Shown piece by piece: positions 47,748 through 58,646 of a stretch of DNA of 64,000 nucleotides; positions within the stretch are counted from its first letter, which is position 1; every line of letters starts with the position of its first letter. The notes under the pieces were generated by a model. It made no database searches. It was not told where the DNA came from and saw only the letters and a list, made by a program, of their open reading frames with translations. Made by a program: the position numbers and the translations under genes. Location: positions 310,001 through 374,000 of the forward strand of contig NZ_JACHHP010000002.1 in the NCBI RefSeq assembly GCF_014202825.1, in the 5' to 3' direction. The DNA is from Chiayiivirga flava (lineage in GTDB: Bacteria > Pseudomonadota > Gammaproteobacteria > Xanthomonadales > Xanthomonadaceae).

Positions 47748-48167
47748 TTACAGCGTTTCGACGAAGCCGATCTTGATCATGCCGGCGTTCTTGGCCGTGG
47801 CAAGCACTTCGGCCAGCGTGTGGTACTGCGCGTCCGGGCTGGTTTCCAGTTCGAGCGTCGGCTGCGGATCGCGTGTGGCCTCGACCAGCAACGACGGCTT
47901 CAGCGCCGACTTCGGCAGCGGGCTGTTGTCCCAGAACAGCTGGCCGCTCGCGTCGATGCGCAGACGGATCGGCAGCGGCGGATCGGGCGGCGGATCGACC
48001 GGGTTCTTGGTCGGTTGCGGCAGGTCCACGGGCACCGGGTAGGAGGTCAACGGCGCGTTGAGCATGAAGATGATCAGCAGCACCAGCATCACGTCGACCA
48101 GCGGCGTGACGTTGATGTCGCCCATCGGGGTGCTGTTGCCACCACCGGATCCAGTACTGAATGACAT
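47748..48167 (-). CDS. exbD: ExbD/TolR family protein, second copy
   Basis: 139 residues. The membrane helix and essential Asp are in GDINVTPLVDVMLVLLIIFM. The periplasmic part has a proline-rich stretch (NPVDPPPDPPLP) and ends AKNAGMIKIGFVETL. It lies 18 bp after the first exbD and corresponds by position to exbD2 of Xanthomonas campestris, a gene reported there to be needed for plant interaction. The terminator at 47690 follows it. Function: part of the proton channel that energises TonB. Confidence 0.95.
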   Translation of the reverse strand: MSFSTGSGGGNSTPMGDINVTPLVDVMLVLLIIFMLNAPLTSYPVPVDLPQPTKNPVDPPPDPPLPIRLRIDASGQLFWDNSPLPKSALKPSLLVEATRDPQPTLELETSPDAQYHTLAEVLATAKNAGMIKIGFVETL

Positions 48168-48185
48168 GTCTTCGGGTTCCCTGTC

Positions 48186-48599
48186 TCAGCGCTCGGGCGT
48201 CGCGACGAAGCCGACCTTCGCGATGCCGACATTCTTCGCCGTCTTCACCACGTCCGCGATGATGCGGTACTTCGTGGTGTCGTCGGCGCGGATGTCGACG
48301 CGCGGCTGCGGCTTCTTCTGCGCCTCGACCGCCAGCTGCGACTCGAGCGCGACCATGTTCACCGGGTCGTCGTTCCAGTAGATCTGGCCGTTGTCCTGGA
48401 TCGCGAGCGTGATCGGCACGCCGGGCTCCTCCGGACGTTCGTCCAGGTTCGCCTCGGGCAGCTTGATCTCGACCTTGTGGGTCAGCAGCGGTGCCGTGAT
48501 CATGAAGATGATCAGCAGCACCAACATCACGTCGACCAGCGGCGTGACGTTGATTTCCGCCATCGGCCCGCCACCACCGCTTCCGCTACTGAACGCCAT
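48186..48599 (-). CDS. exbD: ExbD biopolymer transport protein, first copy
   Basis: 137 residues. AEINVTPLVDVMLVLLIIFM gives the single membrane helix with the proton-carrying Asp. The periplasmic part is TolR-like (HKVEIKLPEANLD, QIYWNDDPVN). It lies 27 bp after exbB and is the copy most diverged from the other two. With ExbB it forms the inner-membrane motor for TonB-dependent uptake. Confidence 0.95.
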   Translation of the reverse strand: MAFSSGSGGGGPMAEINVTPLVDVMLVLLIIFMITAPLLTHKVEIKLPEANLDERPEEPGVPITLAIQDNGQIYWNDDPVNMVALESQLAVEAQKKPQPRVDIRADDTTKYRIIADVVKTAKNVGIAKVGFVATPER

Positions 48600-48626
48600 G
48601 ATCGGACTCCTTGTCGCTGCGCCGCT

Positions 48627-49472
48627 TTAGCGCTTGGCGGCCGGGGCCGGCACGTCGCCGACGCGCGAACCGGTGGCGAAGAAGTCGTGCAGGTCGTGCG
48701 CGAAGGTGTCGAACTTGGCATTCGTGTCGCGGTTGACGCGGACGAAGGCGTTGTACGCGAGCACCGCCGGGATCGCGACGAACAGACCGAACGCGGTCAT
48801 GATCAGCGCTTCACCGACCGGACCTGCGACCGCGTCCATCGAGGCCGAGCCGCTGGCGCCGATGCGGATCAGGGCGCCGTAGATGCCCCACACCGTACCG
48901 AGCAGACCGACGAACGGGGCGGTGGAGCCGACCGTGGCGAGCCACGTGAGGCCGTTCTCCAGCTTGCCGCTTTCGCGCGTGACAGCCTGGCGCAGCGAAC
49001 GGTCGATGAACTCGGACCGGTTCAGAGCCTCGACCAGACGGCTGCCCTCGTGGCGCTGGTGGTGATGCGCAGCCTGCGCCGCGTCGAGCGCGATCTTGGA
49101 GAACGGCTCGTTCTTGGGCTGCTCTTCCATGAAGCGGATCGCTTCCTGCGGATTGTGCGTTTCCCAGAACGTGGTGATGACGCGATCGGCGCGGGCGCGG
49201 ATCACGCTGTTCTTGAGGAAGTTGACGATCGTGTAGTACCACGAGCCGATCGACATGATCACCAGGGACAGCAGCACCACCCACGAGACGACGAACTCGC
49301 CCGGGTGCGCCACCATCTCCTGGAACAGGTGGGCAAAGCCCATTTGCGACATTGCATCCGCATCCGAATCACCCCCGAAGGAGGCGCCCGGCGCAACTGC
49401 AGGGTCGACAGCGGGAGCGGCGGCCGGCGGGGCCGGCGTGGTCGCGGGGGTCGAAGCAGGATCTTGTTGCAT
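48627..49472 (-). CDS. exbB: ExbB, MotA/TolQ/ExbB proton channel protein
   Basis: 281 residues. A Pro/Ala-rich N-terminus (1-35) is followed by three membrane helices: about 58-80 (VVSWVVLLSLVIMSIGSWYY), about 170-195 (TWLATVGSTAPFVGLLGTVW) and about 215-240 (ALIMTAFGLFVAIPAVLAYN). The central loop is cytoplasmic. The TVGSTAPFVGLLGTVWG motif is typical of the family. It forms the pentameric channel with ExbD inside and passes the proton force to TonB. The gene lies 14 bp after tonB. Confidence 0.96.
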   Translation of the reverse strand: MQQDPASTPATTPAPPAAAPAVDPAVAPGASFGGDSDADAMSQMGFAHLFQEMVAHPGEFVVSWVVLLSLVIMSIGSWYYTIVNFLKNSVIRARADRVITTFWETHNPQEAIRFMEEQPKNEPFSKIALDAAQAAHHHQRHEGSRLVEALNRSEFIDRSLRQAVTRESGKLENGLTWLATVGSTAPFVGLLGTVWGIYGALIRIGASGSASMDAVAGPVGEALIMTAFGLFVAIPAVLAYNAFVRVNRDTNAKFDTFAHDLHDFFATGSRVGDVPAPAAKR

Positions 49473-49486
49473 AACGCCTATCCCTT

Positions 49487-50149
49487 TTAGAGATCAGTAA
49501 GCTTGAATGAAATGGGAACCAGGACCCAACTCTGGACGGCCTTGCCGTCCTTCATCCCGGGGTTGAACTTCCAGTCGCGCACCGCGTCCATGGCAGCGCG
49601 ATCGAGGAGGCGCGAACGGCTCGTCTTCTCGACTTCGACCTGGATCGGATTGCCCTGCTCGTCGACGAGGACGCGCAGCATCACCTCGCCTTCCTCGCGC
49701 CGGCGAACGGCCTGCGGCGGATAGCGCGGCGGACGGTAGCGGCGGTAGCTGGTGTCTTCGCTCGCGCCGTAGTTCGCGGCGGGGGCCGGCGGTGCGGGCG
49801 GGGCCGGCGGCGGGGCCGGAATCGACATCGGCGTGGGGTCGTCGAGCACGACCGGCGGCGGCGCTTCCTGCGGCGGCGGCGGCGGCGTGGGCCGTTCGAT
49901 GATCTTCGGCGGCGGACGCTTCGGCGGTTCCGGCGGCGGCGGCGGCGGCGGGGGCGGCGGCGGCGGCGGCTCGATGAATGTCACTTCCACCACGTCGGGT
50001 GCGTCTTCCTCCGCGATCGGCGGCGAGACGGGCGCAAGCATCAGCATGAAGCCGGACACGTGCAGGGCGATCGCGAACGCAAAGCCGCTGATGCGCGCCC
50101 AGCTGAGCTTGTTGCTCGAGGTTTCTGAGTTGTAGGAGGATTGCGTCAT
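49487..50149 (-). CDS. tonB: TonB energy transducer
   Basis: 220 residues from the ATG at 50149. One membrane helix (about 18-38, ISGFAFAIALHVSGFMLMLA) with the usual His is followed by a very proline-rich spacer (about 58-135) with a run of roughly a dozen prolines. The C-terminal domain (about 140-220) has YPPQAVRRREEGEVMLRVLV and DAVRDWKFNPGMKDGK, which binds the TonB box of outer-membrane receptors. It leads the tonB-exbB-exbD1-exbD2 group and lies 114 bp downstream of the TPR gene. Confidence 0.96.
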   Translation of the reverse strand: MTQSSYNSETSSNKLSWARISGFAFAIALHVSGFMLMLAPVSPPIAEEDAPDVVEVTFIEPPPPPPPPPPPPPEPPKRPPPKIIERPTPPPPPQEAPPPVVLDDPTPMSIPAPPPAPPAPPAPAANYGASEDTSYRRYRPPRYPPQAVRRREEGEVMLRVLVDEQGNPIQVEVEKTSRSRLLDRAAMDAVRDWKFNPGMKDGKAVQSWVLVPISFKLTDL

Positions 50150-50263
50150 GCGCGCCGGCGTACTTCGGTTCGGGCGACACCGGCGGGACACTGCGCGTAC
50201 GCAGCGTCCGGTCGGTGAGCGCGGGGATCGTAGCTTATCTCAAGTTCCAGTGTGTGCCTACGG

Positions 50264-51541
50264 TCACTTGGAGCCGTTTTTGCGCAGCCATTCTTCCGCT
50301 GCCTGCTTGGTTTCCGGGTACTTCGCGGCCTCCTTGTAGGCGGCCACCAGACCTGCGCGGTTGTCGAGGCCGAACTCCGCGCGACCGAGCACCATCCACG
50401 CGTCGCCGGGCTTCTTCACGCCCTTCTTCAGCGCTTCCTGCGCGGCCGCCTTGGCCTCGGCGTTGCGGTCCTCGTTCGACAGCATGCGTGCGAGATTGAG
50501 CGAGGCTTCGCCGTCGGTGGCGTATTGCGCGGCCTTCTTGTAGGCGTCGATCGCCTCGTTCGGCTTGTCGGTGAAGTAGTAGGCCTGGCCGAGCGCGATG
50601 TAGACATCGCTGCTGGGCTTGAGGACGTTCTTGGCCAGGCCGTCGTTGATGACGTCGATGGCCTGGGCTTCCTTGCCTTCGGAGTTGAGGTAGATCGCGT
50701 ACAGCTGACGGTAGTCGCGCTCGTCGGTCATCATGCCCTGGGCGCGCACTTTCTCGAGCACCTCGCCGGCCTTGTCGTACTGGTCCGACTGCGCGTAGAC
50801 CGCCGCGAGATTCATCATCGCCTTCTTGTCGTTCGGCGTGCGGGCGGCGATCTGCTCGGCGATCTTCGCCGCTTCCTCGGGCTTGCCCTGGTCGGCGTAG
50901 GTCGCCATGAGCAGCTGGTTCCAGCTTTCCTGCGGCTCGGGCGAGGCGGCGATCGCCTTCTTCAGCGCCTCGGCCGCTTCGTCGTAACGCTCCAGGCGGT
51001 AGAGCACGTTGCCGCGCGTGGCAAGCAGTTCCGGACGCTCGCTGCGCGTTTCCGAGAGCAGGCGCGCGGTGGTCTTCTCCGCGGCCTCGTACTGCTCCTC
51101 GGCCATCTGCATCTGCGCGATCTGGTTCATGATCTGGTAGTGCGTGTCGTTCGGCAGGCCGTTGGCGTCGAGCGCCTTCTGCAGGTATTCGATCGCGGTC
51201 GGGTAGTCGTCCTTGTCGATGTAGACGAAGCCCATCACCTGGTAGACGATCGATTTCTCGTACGGACCGGCCTTCTTGTGCGCGAGGATGGTCTCGCCCA
51301 GCGGAAGCACCTCGTCGAACTTCTCGGCCTCGTTCAGGTCGTAGAGCTTGCTCAGCTGCTTGTTGAGGCTCGCGACCGGCTTGATCTCGGGCTCCGCACG
51401 CGTGGCGTTCGGATACAACGCTTCCTTCTTCTCGCTTTCCTTTTCCTTGCGATCGCCGCGCGCGGCCGAGGCCTGCGTGACGACGAACAGGGAGAGGACC
51501 AGAAGAACCAGGACCGCCTTGAGGGAATGCGCGATTTTCAT
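50264..51541 (-). CDS. Periplasmic TPR protein of the TonB region
   Basis: 425 residues from the ATG at 51541. Signal peptide MKIAHSLKAVLVLLVLSLFV, cleaved near ASA. The rest is helical with about eight tetratricopeptide repeats, for example YIDKDDYPTAIEYLQKAL, LYRLERYDEAAEALKKAI, VYAQSDQYDKAGEVLEKV and YYFTDKPNEAIDAYKKAA. TPR proteins act as binding scaffolds. A TPR gene next to tonB-exbB-exbD is common in gamma- and other proteobacteria and suggests a role in the same uptake system; this is inference. It is upstream of tonB on the same strand. Confidence 0.88.
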   Translation of the reverse strand: MKIAHSLKAVLVLLVLSLFVVTQASAARGDRKEKESEKKEALYPNATRAEPEIKPVASLNKQLSKLYDLNEAEKFDEVLPLGETILAHKKAGPYEKSIVYQVMGFVYIDKDDYPTAIEYLQKALDANGLPNDTHYQIMNQIAQMQMAEEQYEAAEKTTARLLSETRSERPELLATRGNVLYRLERYDEAAEALKKAIAASPEPQESWNQLLMATYADQGKPEEAAKIAEQIAARTPNDKKAMMNLAAVYAQSDQYDKAGEVLEKVRAQGMMTDERDYRQLYAIYLNSEGKEAQAIDVINDGLAKNVLKPSSDVYIALGQAYYFTDKPNEAIDAYKKAAQYATDGEASLNLARMLSNEDRNAEAKAAAQEALKKGVKKPGDAWMVLGRAEFGLDNRAGLVAAYKEAAKYPETKQAAEEWLRKNGSK

Positions 51542-51814
51542 GGGTACCGCCTTGGTCGAAAGCGTGAGGTGGGAGCGTGTACGGTCCAACGTGCCGGTTC
51601 GGCGTTCGGGGTCGATGCAGACGTCCGGCCCGACAGGGTGGCCGGCAAGCCTAACCGGGTTTAGTGCATTGGCTCAAGTCTTGTTCCGATGACAGTTCGA
51701 CGGCGGTTTTGTGCGGTGCGGCAGCGTTTCGCGACACGGTCGGCGGCGCGTGCACGGCCGGCGTCACTGCGTTGCGCCGCACATGCACACCGGCCCGCCG
51801 ATGAATGCGCGGCG

Positions 51815-52036
51815 CTACAGATCGCGCAGGATGCGTGCCCGCTGCGCATCGGCCTCGGCCGCATCGATGACGCCGCGCGCGCGCAGGTCGTCGAGTTCGG
51901 CAAGGCGCGAAGCGACAGGACGTGCGTCGGCGCTGTTTCGTCGCGATGCGCTCGTCGCGAGCTTCGCGATGATGACGATGACGATCACGGGAATCGCAAG
52001 GACGATGCCCCAGTGGACGATGCTGAACGAACCCAT
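51815..52036 (-). CDS. Small membrane protein with SHOCT-like C-terminus
   Basis: 73 residues from the ATG at 52036. A membrane helix (about 9-27, VLAIPVIVIVIIAKLAT) is followed by a short basic linker and the C-terminal LAELDDLRARGVIDAAEADA, which resembles a SHOCT domain (short helix, turn with Gly, second helix). SHOCT domains are often found at the ends of membrane proteins and bind other proteins. Function unknown. It lies between the TPR gene and the ATP-grasp gene, all on the minus strand. Confidence 0.65.
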   Translation of the reverse strand: MGSFSIVHWGIVLAIPVIVIVIIAKLATSASRRNSADARPVASRLAELDDLRARGVIDAAEADAQRARILRDL

Positions 52037-52074
52037 GGCGTTGCTCCGCGACGGCGCCGATTCGGCGTGAATCG

Positions 52075-53040
52075 CTAGCCTAGCGTGGGGAAGTTGCGCA
52101 GCGAGAACTCTGCGCGTTCGGCCGGGTCGGCCGAGAGCGCGCCGGCCTCGCGCAGTGCTTCGACCTTCTTGAGCCGGTGCAGCAGGCCATTGCCGTTCGC
52201 CATCTGGATCGACAGTCCCGGGCGTGCGTTGAGTTCGAGGATCAGCGGGCCGAGATTGCGGTCGAGCACGAAGTCGACGCCGACGTAGCCGAGCCCGGAG
52301 AGTTCGTAGCAACGCGCCGCCATGCCGATCAGCTCGTTCCAGCGCGGAATTTCCAGGCCCACGATGCTGTGCTCGGTGTCCGGATGTTCGCGGATGATTT
52401 CGGTGCCCCACACGCCGCGCTTGGTCTTGCCGGTGGGGATGTCGATGCCGACGCCGATCGCGCCCTGGTGCAGGTTGGCCTTGCCGTCGGACATGCGCGT
52501 GGGCAGACGGATCATCGCCATCACCGGGTAGCCGAGGAAGACGATGATGCGGATGTCGGGCACGCCGCGAAAACTCACCTGATCGAAGATCGGATCGAAC
52601 TGCACGCAGTATTCGACCAGCAGGTGATCGGGCTGGCCGCCGAGCGAGAACAGGCCGCTCAATCCGTTGGACAGATGGTGCTCGAATTCGCCGCGCGACA
52701 TCAGCGTGCCGTTCGAGCGGCGGTACTTGTCGCCGCGCCGGCCGGTGATGACGAGGATGCCGTCGCCGCCCGAACCGTGCGCGGGCTTCACCACGAACTG
52801 CTGGCGGTCCTTCAGCACCGCGTGCAGTTCCTCGATCTCGTGTTCTTCCTTCACCAGCGCGTAGAGTTCGGGCACCGGCAGGCCGGCCTCGATCGCCAGG
52901 CGCTTGGTGATCACCTTGTCGTCGACGCGCGGATAGAACTTGCGCGGATTGTGCAGCAGCACGTAGTCGGCGTTGCGCTGGCCGATGCCCATCATGCCGA
53001 TCTCGCGCAGGCGCCTTGCGGTGCGGAAGAGTCCGAGCAT
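52075..53040 (-). CDS. ATP-grasp alpha-L-glutamate ligase-like protein
   Basis: 321 residues from the ATG at 53040. The ATP-grasp features are FVVKPAHGSGGDGILVITGR (central), HLLVEYCVQFDP, VPDIRIIVFLGYPVMAM and GVDFVLDRNLGPLILELNAR near the end. The family is annotated as RimK-related alpha-L-glutamate ligase-like, but the true substrate is unknown. It lies 8 bp after the transglutaminase-like/7TM gene; this pair is conserved in many proteobacteria. Cytoplasmic by lack of a signal. Confidence 0.88.
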   Translation of the reverse strand: MLGLFRTARRLREIGMMGIGQRNADYVLLHNPRKFYPRVDDKVITKRLAIEAGLPVPELYALVKEEHEIEELHAVLKDRQQFVVKPAHGSGGDGILVITGRRGDKYRRSNGTLMSRGEFEHHLSNGLSGLFSLGGQPDHLLVEYCVQFDPIFDQVSFRGVPDIRIIVFLGYPVMAMIRLPTRMSDGKANLHQGAIGVGIDIPTGKTKRGVWGTEIIREHPDTEHSIVGLEIPRWNELIGMAARCYELSGLGYVGVDFVLDRNLGPLILELNARPGLSIQMANGNGLLHRLKKVEALREAGALSADPAERAEFSLRNFPTLG

Positions 53041-53048
53041 GGCGCGGC

Positions 53049-54716
53049 TCAGGCCTTGTCCGGGCCGGGCTTGGCGGCGTCGTCCAGCGTGGCCGCGTCG
53101 ATGTCGCCGGTGCCGCCCGGCGTCGCGACGGCAGCGGCCGTGGCACCCGCGGCCGCGGCGGCGGCAGCGCGTTCGGCCGCGTCCTTGTCGACCTCGCGCA
53201 CGAGTGCGCGGAAGCGGAACAGTTCGGACAGGCGGTAGCCCGAATAGCGGCCGATGACGAGCGTGATCGCAAACAGGATCAGCAGCGATTCGGGGAAGAC
53301 GAACACGAAATGTTCGAGCCAGTCCCAGCTCATCGCGAGGTAGGCGATGGAGGCCACGATCAGCGAGCCGATCGCCTCGCGGATGGCGAGTCCGGGCCCG
53401 CGTTCTTCCCATGCCACGGAGATGCGCTCGATGGTCATCGCCATGATCACCATCGGGAACAGCGCCACCGATAGGCCCACCTCGATGCCGAGCCGGTTGG
53501 AGATCACCGAGACGAAGGCCATCAGCAGCACCACGAGGATCAGCACCGCGGTCAGTCGCGGCACCAGCAGCAGGCGCAAGCGTTCGAGATAGAACCGCAC
53601 GAGCAGGCCGAGGCTCACCACGATCACGAACAGCGCCACGCCGGCGAGCAGTTCGGTTTCGCGGAACGCGAGCGCGATCAGCACCGGCATGAAGGTGCCG
53701 AAGCTCTTGATGCCGACCAGGTTGCGCAGCAGCAGCATGATGAAGGCGCCGATCGGCACCATGAACAGCACGCGGTACACGCCCTGCGCCTGCAGCGGCA
53801 GACTCAGCAGCGAGTAGTTCACCAGGTTGGCGTTCTGCACTTCCAGCCGGCGTTCGGCGGTGGCCATCGCGTCGACGAGGTTGCGGCTGACCGAGTACCG
53901 CACGAGCGCGCCGGGATTGTCGTCCACCTGCACCAGCGCCTCGCGGCTCGGGCTCCACAGGAACAGGTCGTCCGGCCAGCCGTCGGCCGCGGTGCGCAGG
54001 TTGATCGTGATCCAGCGCACGCCGTTGTACACCTGCAGCCACGGCTGCATCGGCGCGTCGGACTGCGTGTCGCCGAGTTCGAACCCGTGCACCACCTTGG
54101 CCGGGATGTTGCGCAGCGCGAGCAGCTGCACGAAGAAGCGCGCACGCGCTTCCTCGTTCGGCAGGTCCTCGGACAGCAGCGCGACTTCCTGCGTCGGGTT
54201 CGGATCGTTGAAGCGGCGCACCAGCTCCTGCGCATAGGTGCCGTTGTCGACCGAGCCTTCGCGCACCTGGTCGAGCAGGGTGCGTGCGGCCGTGTCGTAC
54301 GGTTCCACGAGCACGGGCGGATCGCCGATGCGCGGCGTCGCGGTGTCGGCCGGGGTGTCGGCCGGATCGCTGCGCACGACGGTGGCGCGATAGTAGAGCG
54401 CCTGCTTGCCGGTGGCGCGGCGGATCGTCCACTGCACCTCGCGCGCGCCGCGGTGCGTTTCCTCCAGCATCGAGTAGTTCTTTGCGACGAAGCGTTCGTC
54501 CAGCACGGTGAATCCCGGCGGATCGGACGGCAGCTGCAGCGTCACCTTGTTGGCCGGCTTGCGCGGCTGGTACTCCACGCGCGCCTGCACCGTCCACACC
54601 TCGGCCTCGGTCGAGGGCCGCAGCGGGAAGTTGAGCACCTGCCACTTGTAGACGATGGCACTCGCGCCGGCCAGCGCGATCAGCGCTGCCAGCAGGTAGA
54701 GATGGGCTTTTTTCAT
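53049..54716 (-). CDS. Inactive transglutaminase-like protein fused to 7 membrane helices
   Basis: 555 residues. An N-terminal membrane anchor (5-24) is followed by a large periplasmic part (25-300) with a transglutaminase-like core (ARFFVQLLALRNIPAKVVHGF, GVRWITINLRTAADGWPDDL); the Cys of the active triad is not in place at the usual position, in line with the family name. Seven membrane helices follow (about 305-510), starting VLFMVPIGAFIMLLLRNLVG. The C-terminus is Ala/Gly-rich. It is coupled to the ATP-grasp gene downstream. The pair is conserved but its biochemistry is not known; possible roles in peptide or glutathione-like transfer are inference only. Confidence 0.88.
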   Translation of the reverse strand: MKKAHLYLLAALIALAGASAIVYKWQVLNFPLRPSTEAEVWTVQARVEYQPRKPANKVTLQLPSDPPGFTVLDERFVAKNYSMLEETHRGAREVQWTIRRATGKQALYYRATVVRSDPADTPADTATPRIGDPPVLVEPYDTAARTLLDQVREGSVDNGTYAQELVRRFNDPNPTQEVALLSEDLPNEEARARFFVQLLALRNIPAKVVHGFELGDTQSDAPMQPWLQVYNGVRWITINLRTAADGWPDDLFLWSPSREALVQVDDNPGALVRYSVSRNLVDAMATAERRLEVQNANLVNYSLLSLPLQAQGVYRVLFMVPIGAFIMLLLRNLVGIKSFGTFMPVLIALAFRETELLAGVALFVIVVSLGLLVRFYLERLRLLLVPRLTAVLILVVLLMAFVSVISNRLGIEVGLSVALFPMVIMAMTIERISVAWEERGPGLAIREAIGSLIVASIAYLAMSWDWLEHFVFVFPESLLILFAITLVIGRYSGYRLSELFRFRALVREVDKDAAERAAAAAAAGATAAAVATPGGTGDIDAATLDDAAKPGPDKA

Positions 54717-54825
54717 GGGTTTCTTGTGGTCAGCCGCGGCTCCCCCGCCGCGCGCGCGATCGGTCTCGCGTGACGCCGCAGTATAACGAGTCGCCGCGGG
54801 CAGGCGTCAGCGCGCCGCGGCACGG

Positions 54826-57399
<2,574 letters not shown>

Positions 57400-57431
57400 T
57401 TATAGCAGGCGGCCCGAATCTGCCCCGCAGC

Positions 57432-58517
57432 TCAGTCCTCGCGGCGCACCCTGGCATGTTCCACGTGGAACACGGTGGCGCGGTCTTCGGCCCCGGAGAC
57501 GATGGGCAACGCTGCGGTTCCGGTGACGAGGACCTGCGCGGCGCTGTGCACGAGCCGGTCGAGGGTCAGTGCCAGGTGGCCGGCGTCCAGTTCGGACGCG
57601 AGGTCGTCGAGCAACACCACCGGCCAGCTGCCGCGATCGGCGGCAAACAGTTCCGCCTGTGCCAGCACGCATGCCAGCACGGTCAGCTTTTCCTGCCCGC
57701 GCGAAAAGGTTTCACGTGAAGGAAGCCGTTCGTAGCGTATCTCCCAGTCGGCGCGGTGCGGACCGACCGTGGTGTGTCCGATGGCCATGTCGCGGTTACG
57801 TGCATTCTGCAATGCATCCGCGAGTGGTCGATCGCCCCATCCCTGCTGGAAGCGGAGTTCGAGCTGCCCCGCCTCGGGCAGGAAGCGCCGCGCCACGTCG
57901 AGCAGCACCGGCTCGAACCGGGCAAGGTAATCCCGACGGTGGACGGTCAGGCGTTCACCGGCCTGCGCCATGTCGGCCTCCCAGGCATCGAGCAATGCGA
58001 CGTCGACCGCCGGCTGCTTGAGCAGCGCATTGCGCTGCCGGAGGGCGCGCTGGTAACCACGCCAATCGGCCAGAAACGCATGTTCCACGTGGAACAAGGC
58101 CCAGTCGAGGAAGCGACGCCGGTGTTCGGAGGTGCCGGCAATCAGCGCGTGGCTGCCCGGCTCGAAACAGACCACCGCGAGCTCGCGGTACACGTCGCTC
58201 AGCAGCGGCACCGGGGACCCATCGATCCGCGCCGACCAGTCGCGGGTGCCGCGCTCCACCCCGATGCGCCGCACCGTGCTGCCGTCGTCGGGATCCAATT
58301 CCGCGTAGATCCGCAACGCTGCCGACCCGCTGCGGATCAGCCCATCGCGCACGTTGCCGCGGAACGAGCGCCCGTTCGCGAGCACGTGAACGGCCTCCAG
58401 CACCGATGTCTTCCCGGCACCGTTGGCGCCGACCAGAACGTTGAGGCCCCGCCTGAAACCGAGCTCCACCTCTTCGAACAGGCGCAGCCGTTCGATCCGC
58501 AGGCGTTCAATCCACAT
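57432..58517 (-). CDS. recF: DNA replication and repair protein RecF
   Basis: 361 residues from the ATG at 58517. The SMC-like ATPase has Walker A GANGAGKTS (30-38), a signature region near FSRGQEKLTVLACVLAQ and Walker B WPVVLLDDLASELD. RecF loads RecA onto single-strand gaps together with RecO and RecR. It lies between dnaN and gyrB, the usual order. The ORF extends upstream with non-conserved residues, so the ATG at 58517 is chosen. Confidence 0.97.
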   Translation of the reverse strand: MWIERLRIERLRLFEEVELGFRRGLNVLVGANGAGKTSVLEAVHVLANGRSFRGNVRDGLIRSGSAALRIYAELDPDDGSTVRRIGVERGTRDWSARIDGSPVPLLSDVYRELAVVCFEPGSHALIAGTSEHRRRFLDWALFHVEHAFLADWRGYQRALRQRNALLKQPAVDVALLDAWEADMAQAGERLTVHRRDYLARFEPVLLDVARRFLPEAGQLELRFQQGWGDRPLADALQNARNRDMAIGHTTVGPHRADWEIRYERLPSRETFSRGQEKLTVLACVLAQAELFAADRGSWPVVLLDDLASELDAGHLALTLDRLVHSAAQVLVTGTAALPIVSGAEDRATVFHVEHARVRRED

Positions 58518-58574
58518 GAGCGTCCACGAACGCCGGCAGCAACCGCCAGGACATGCAGACACCCGAAAACGCGA

Positions 58575-58601
58575 CAGGGCGGAAGGTTGCCCCCCGCCCT
58601 G
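58575..58601 (-). terminator. Possible terminator between dnaN and recF
   Basis: An 8-bp stem CAGGGCGG / CCGCCCTG with an 11-nt loop. On the minus strand it is followed by TCGCGTTTTCGG. It may attenuate readthrough from dnaN to recF. The T-run is short. Confidence 0.4.
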
Positions 58602-58646
58602 CCGGTTGCCCCGCCGCGCCGGCCGGGACCTGGACCGTGTCGCGGC

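Noticed and set aside
50252-51664. A 470-residue plus-strand frame opposite the TPR gene
   Set aside because: Low-complexity Val/Arg/Leu composition; the minus-strand TPR frame has a signal peptide and clear repeats.
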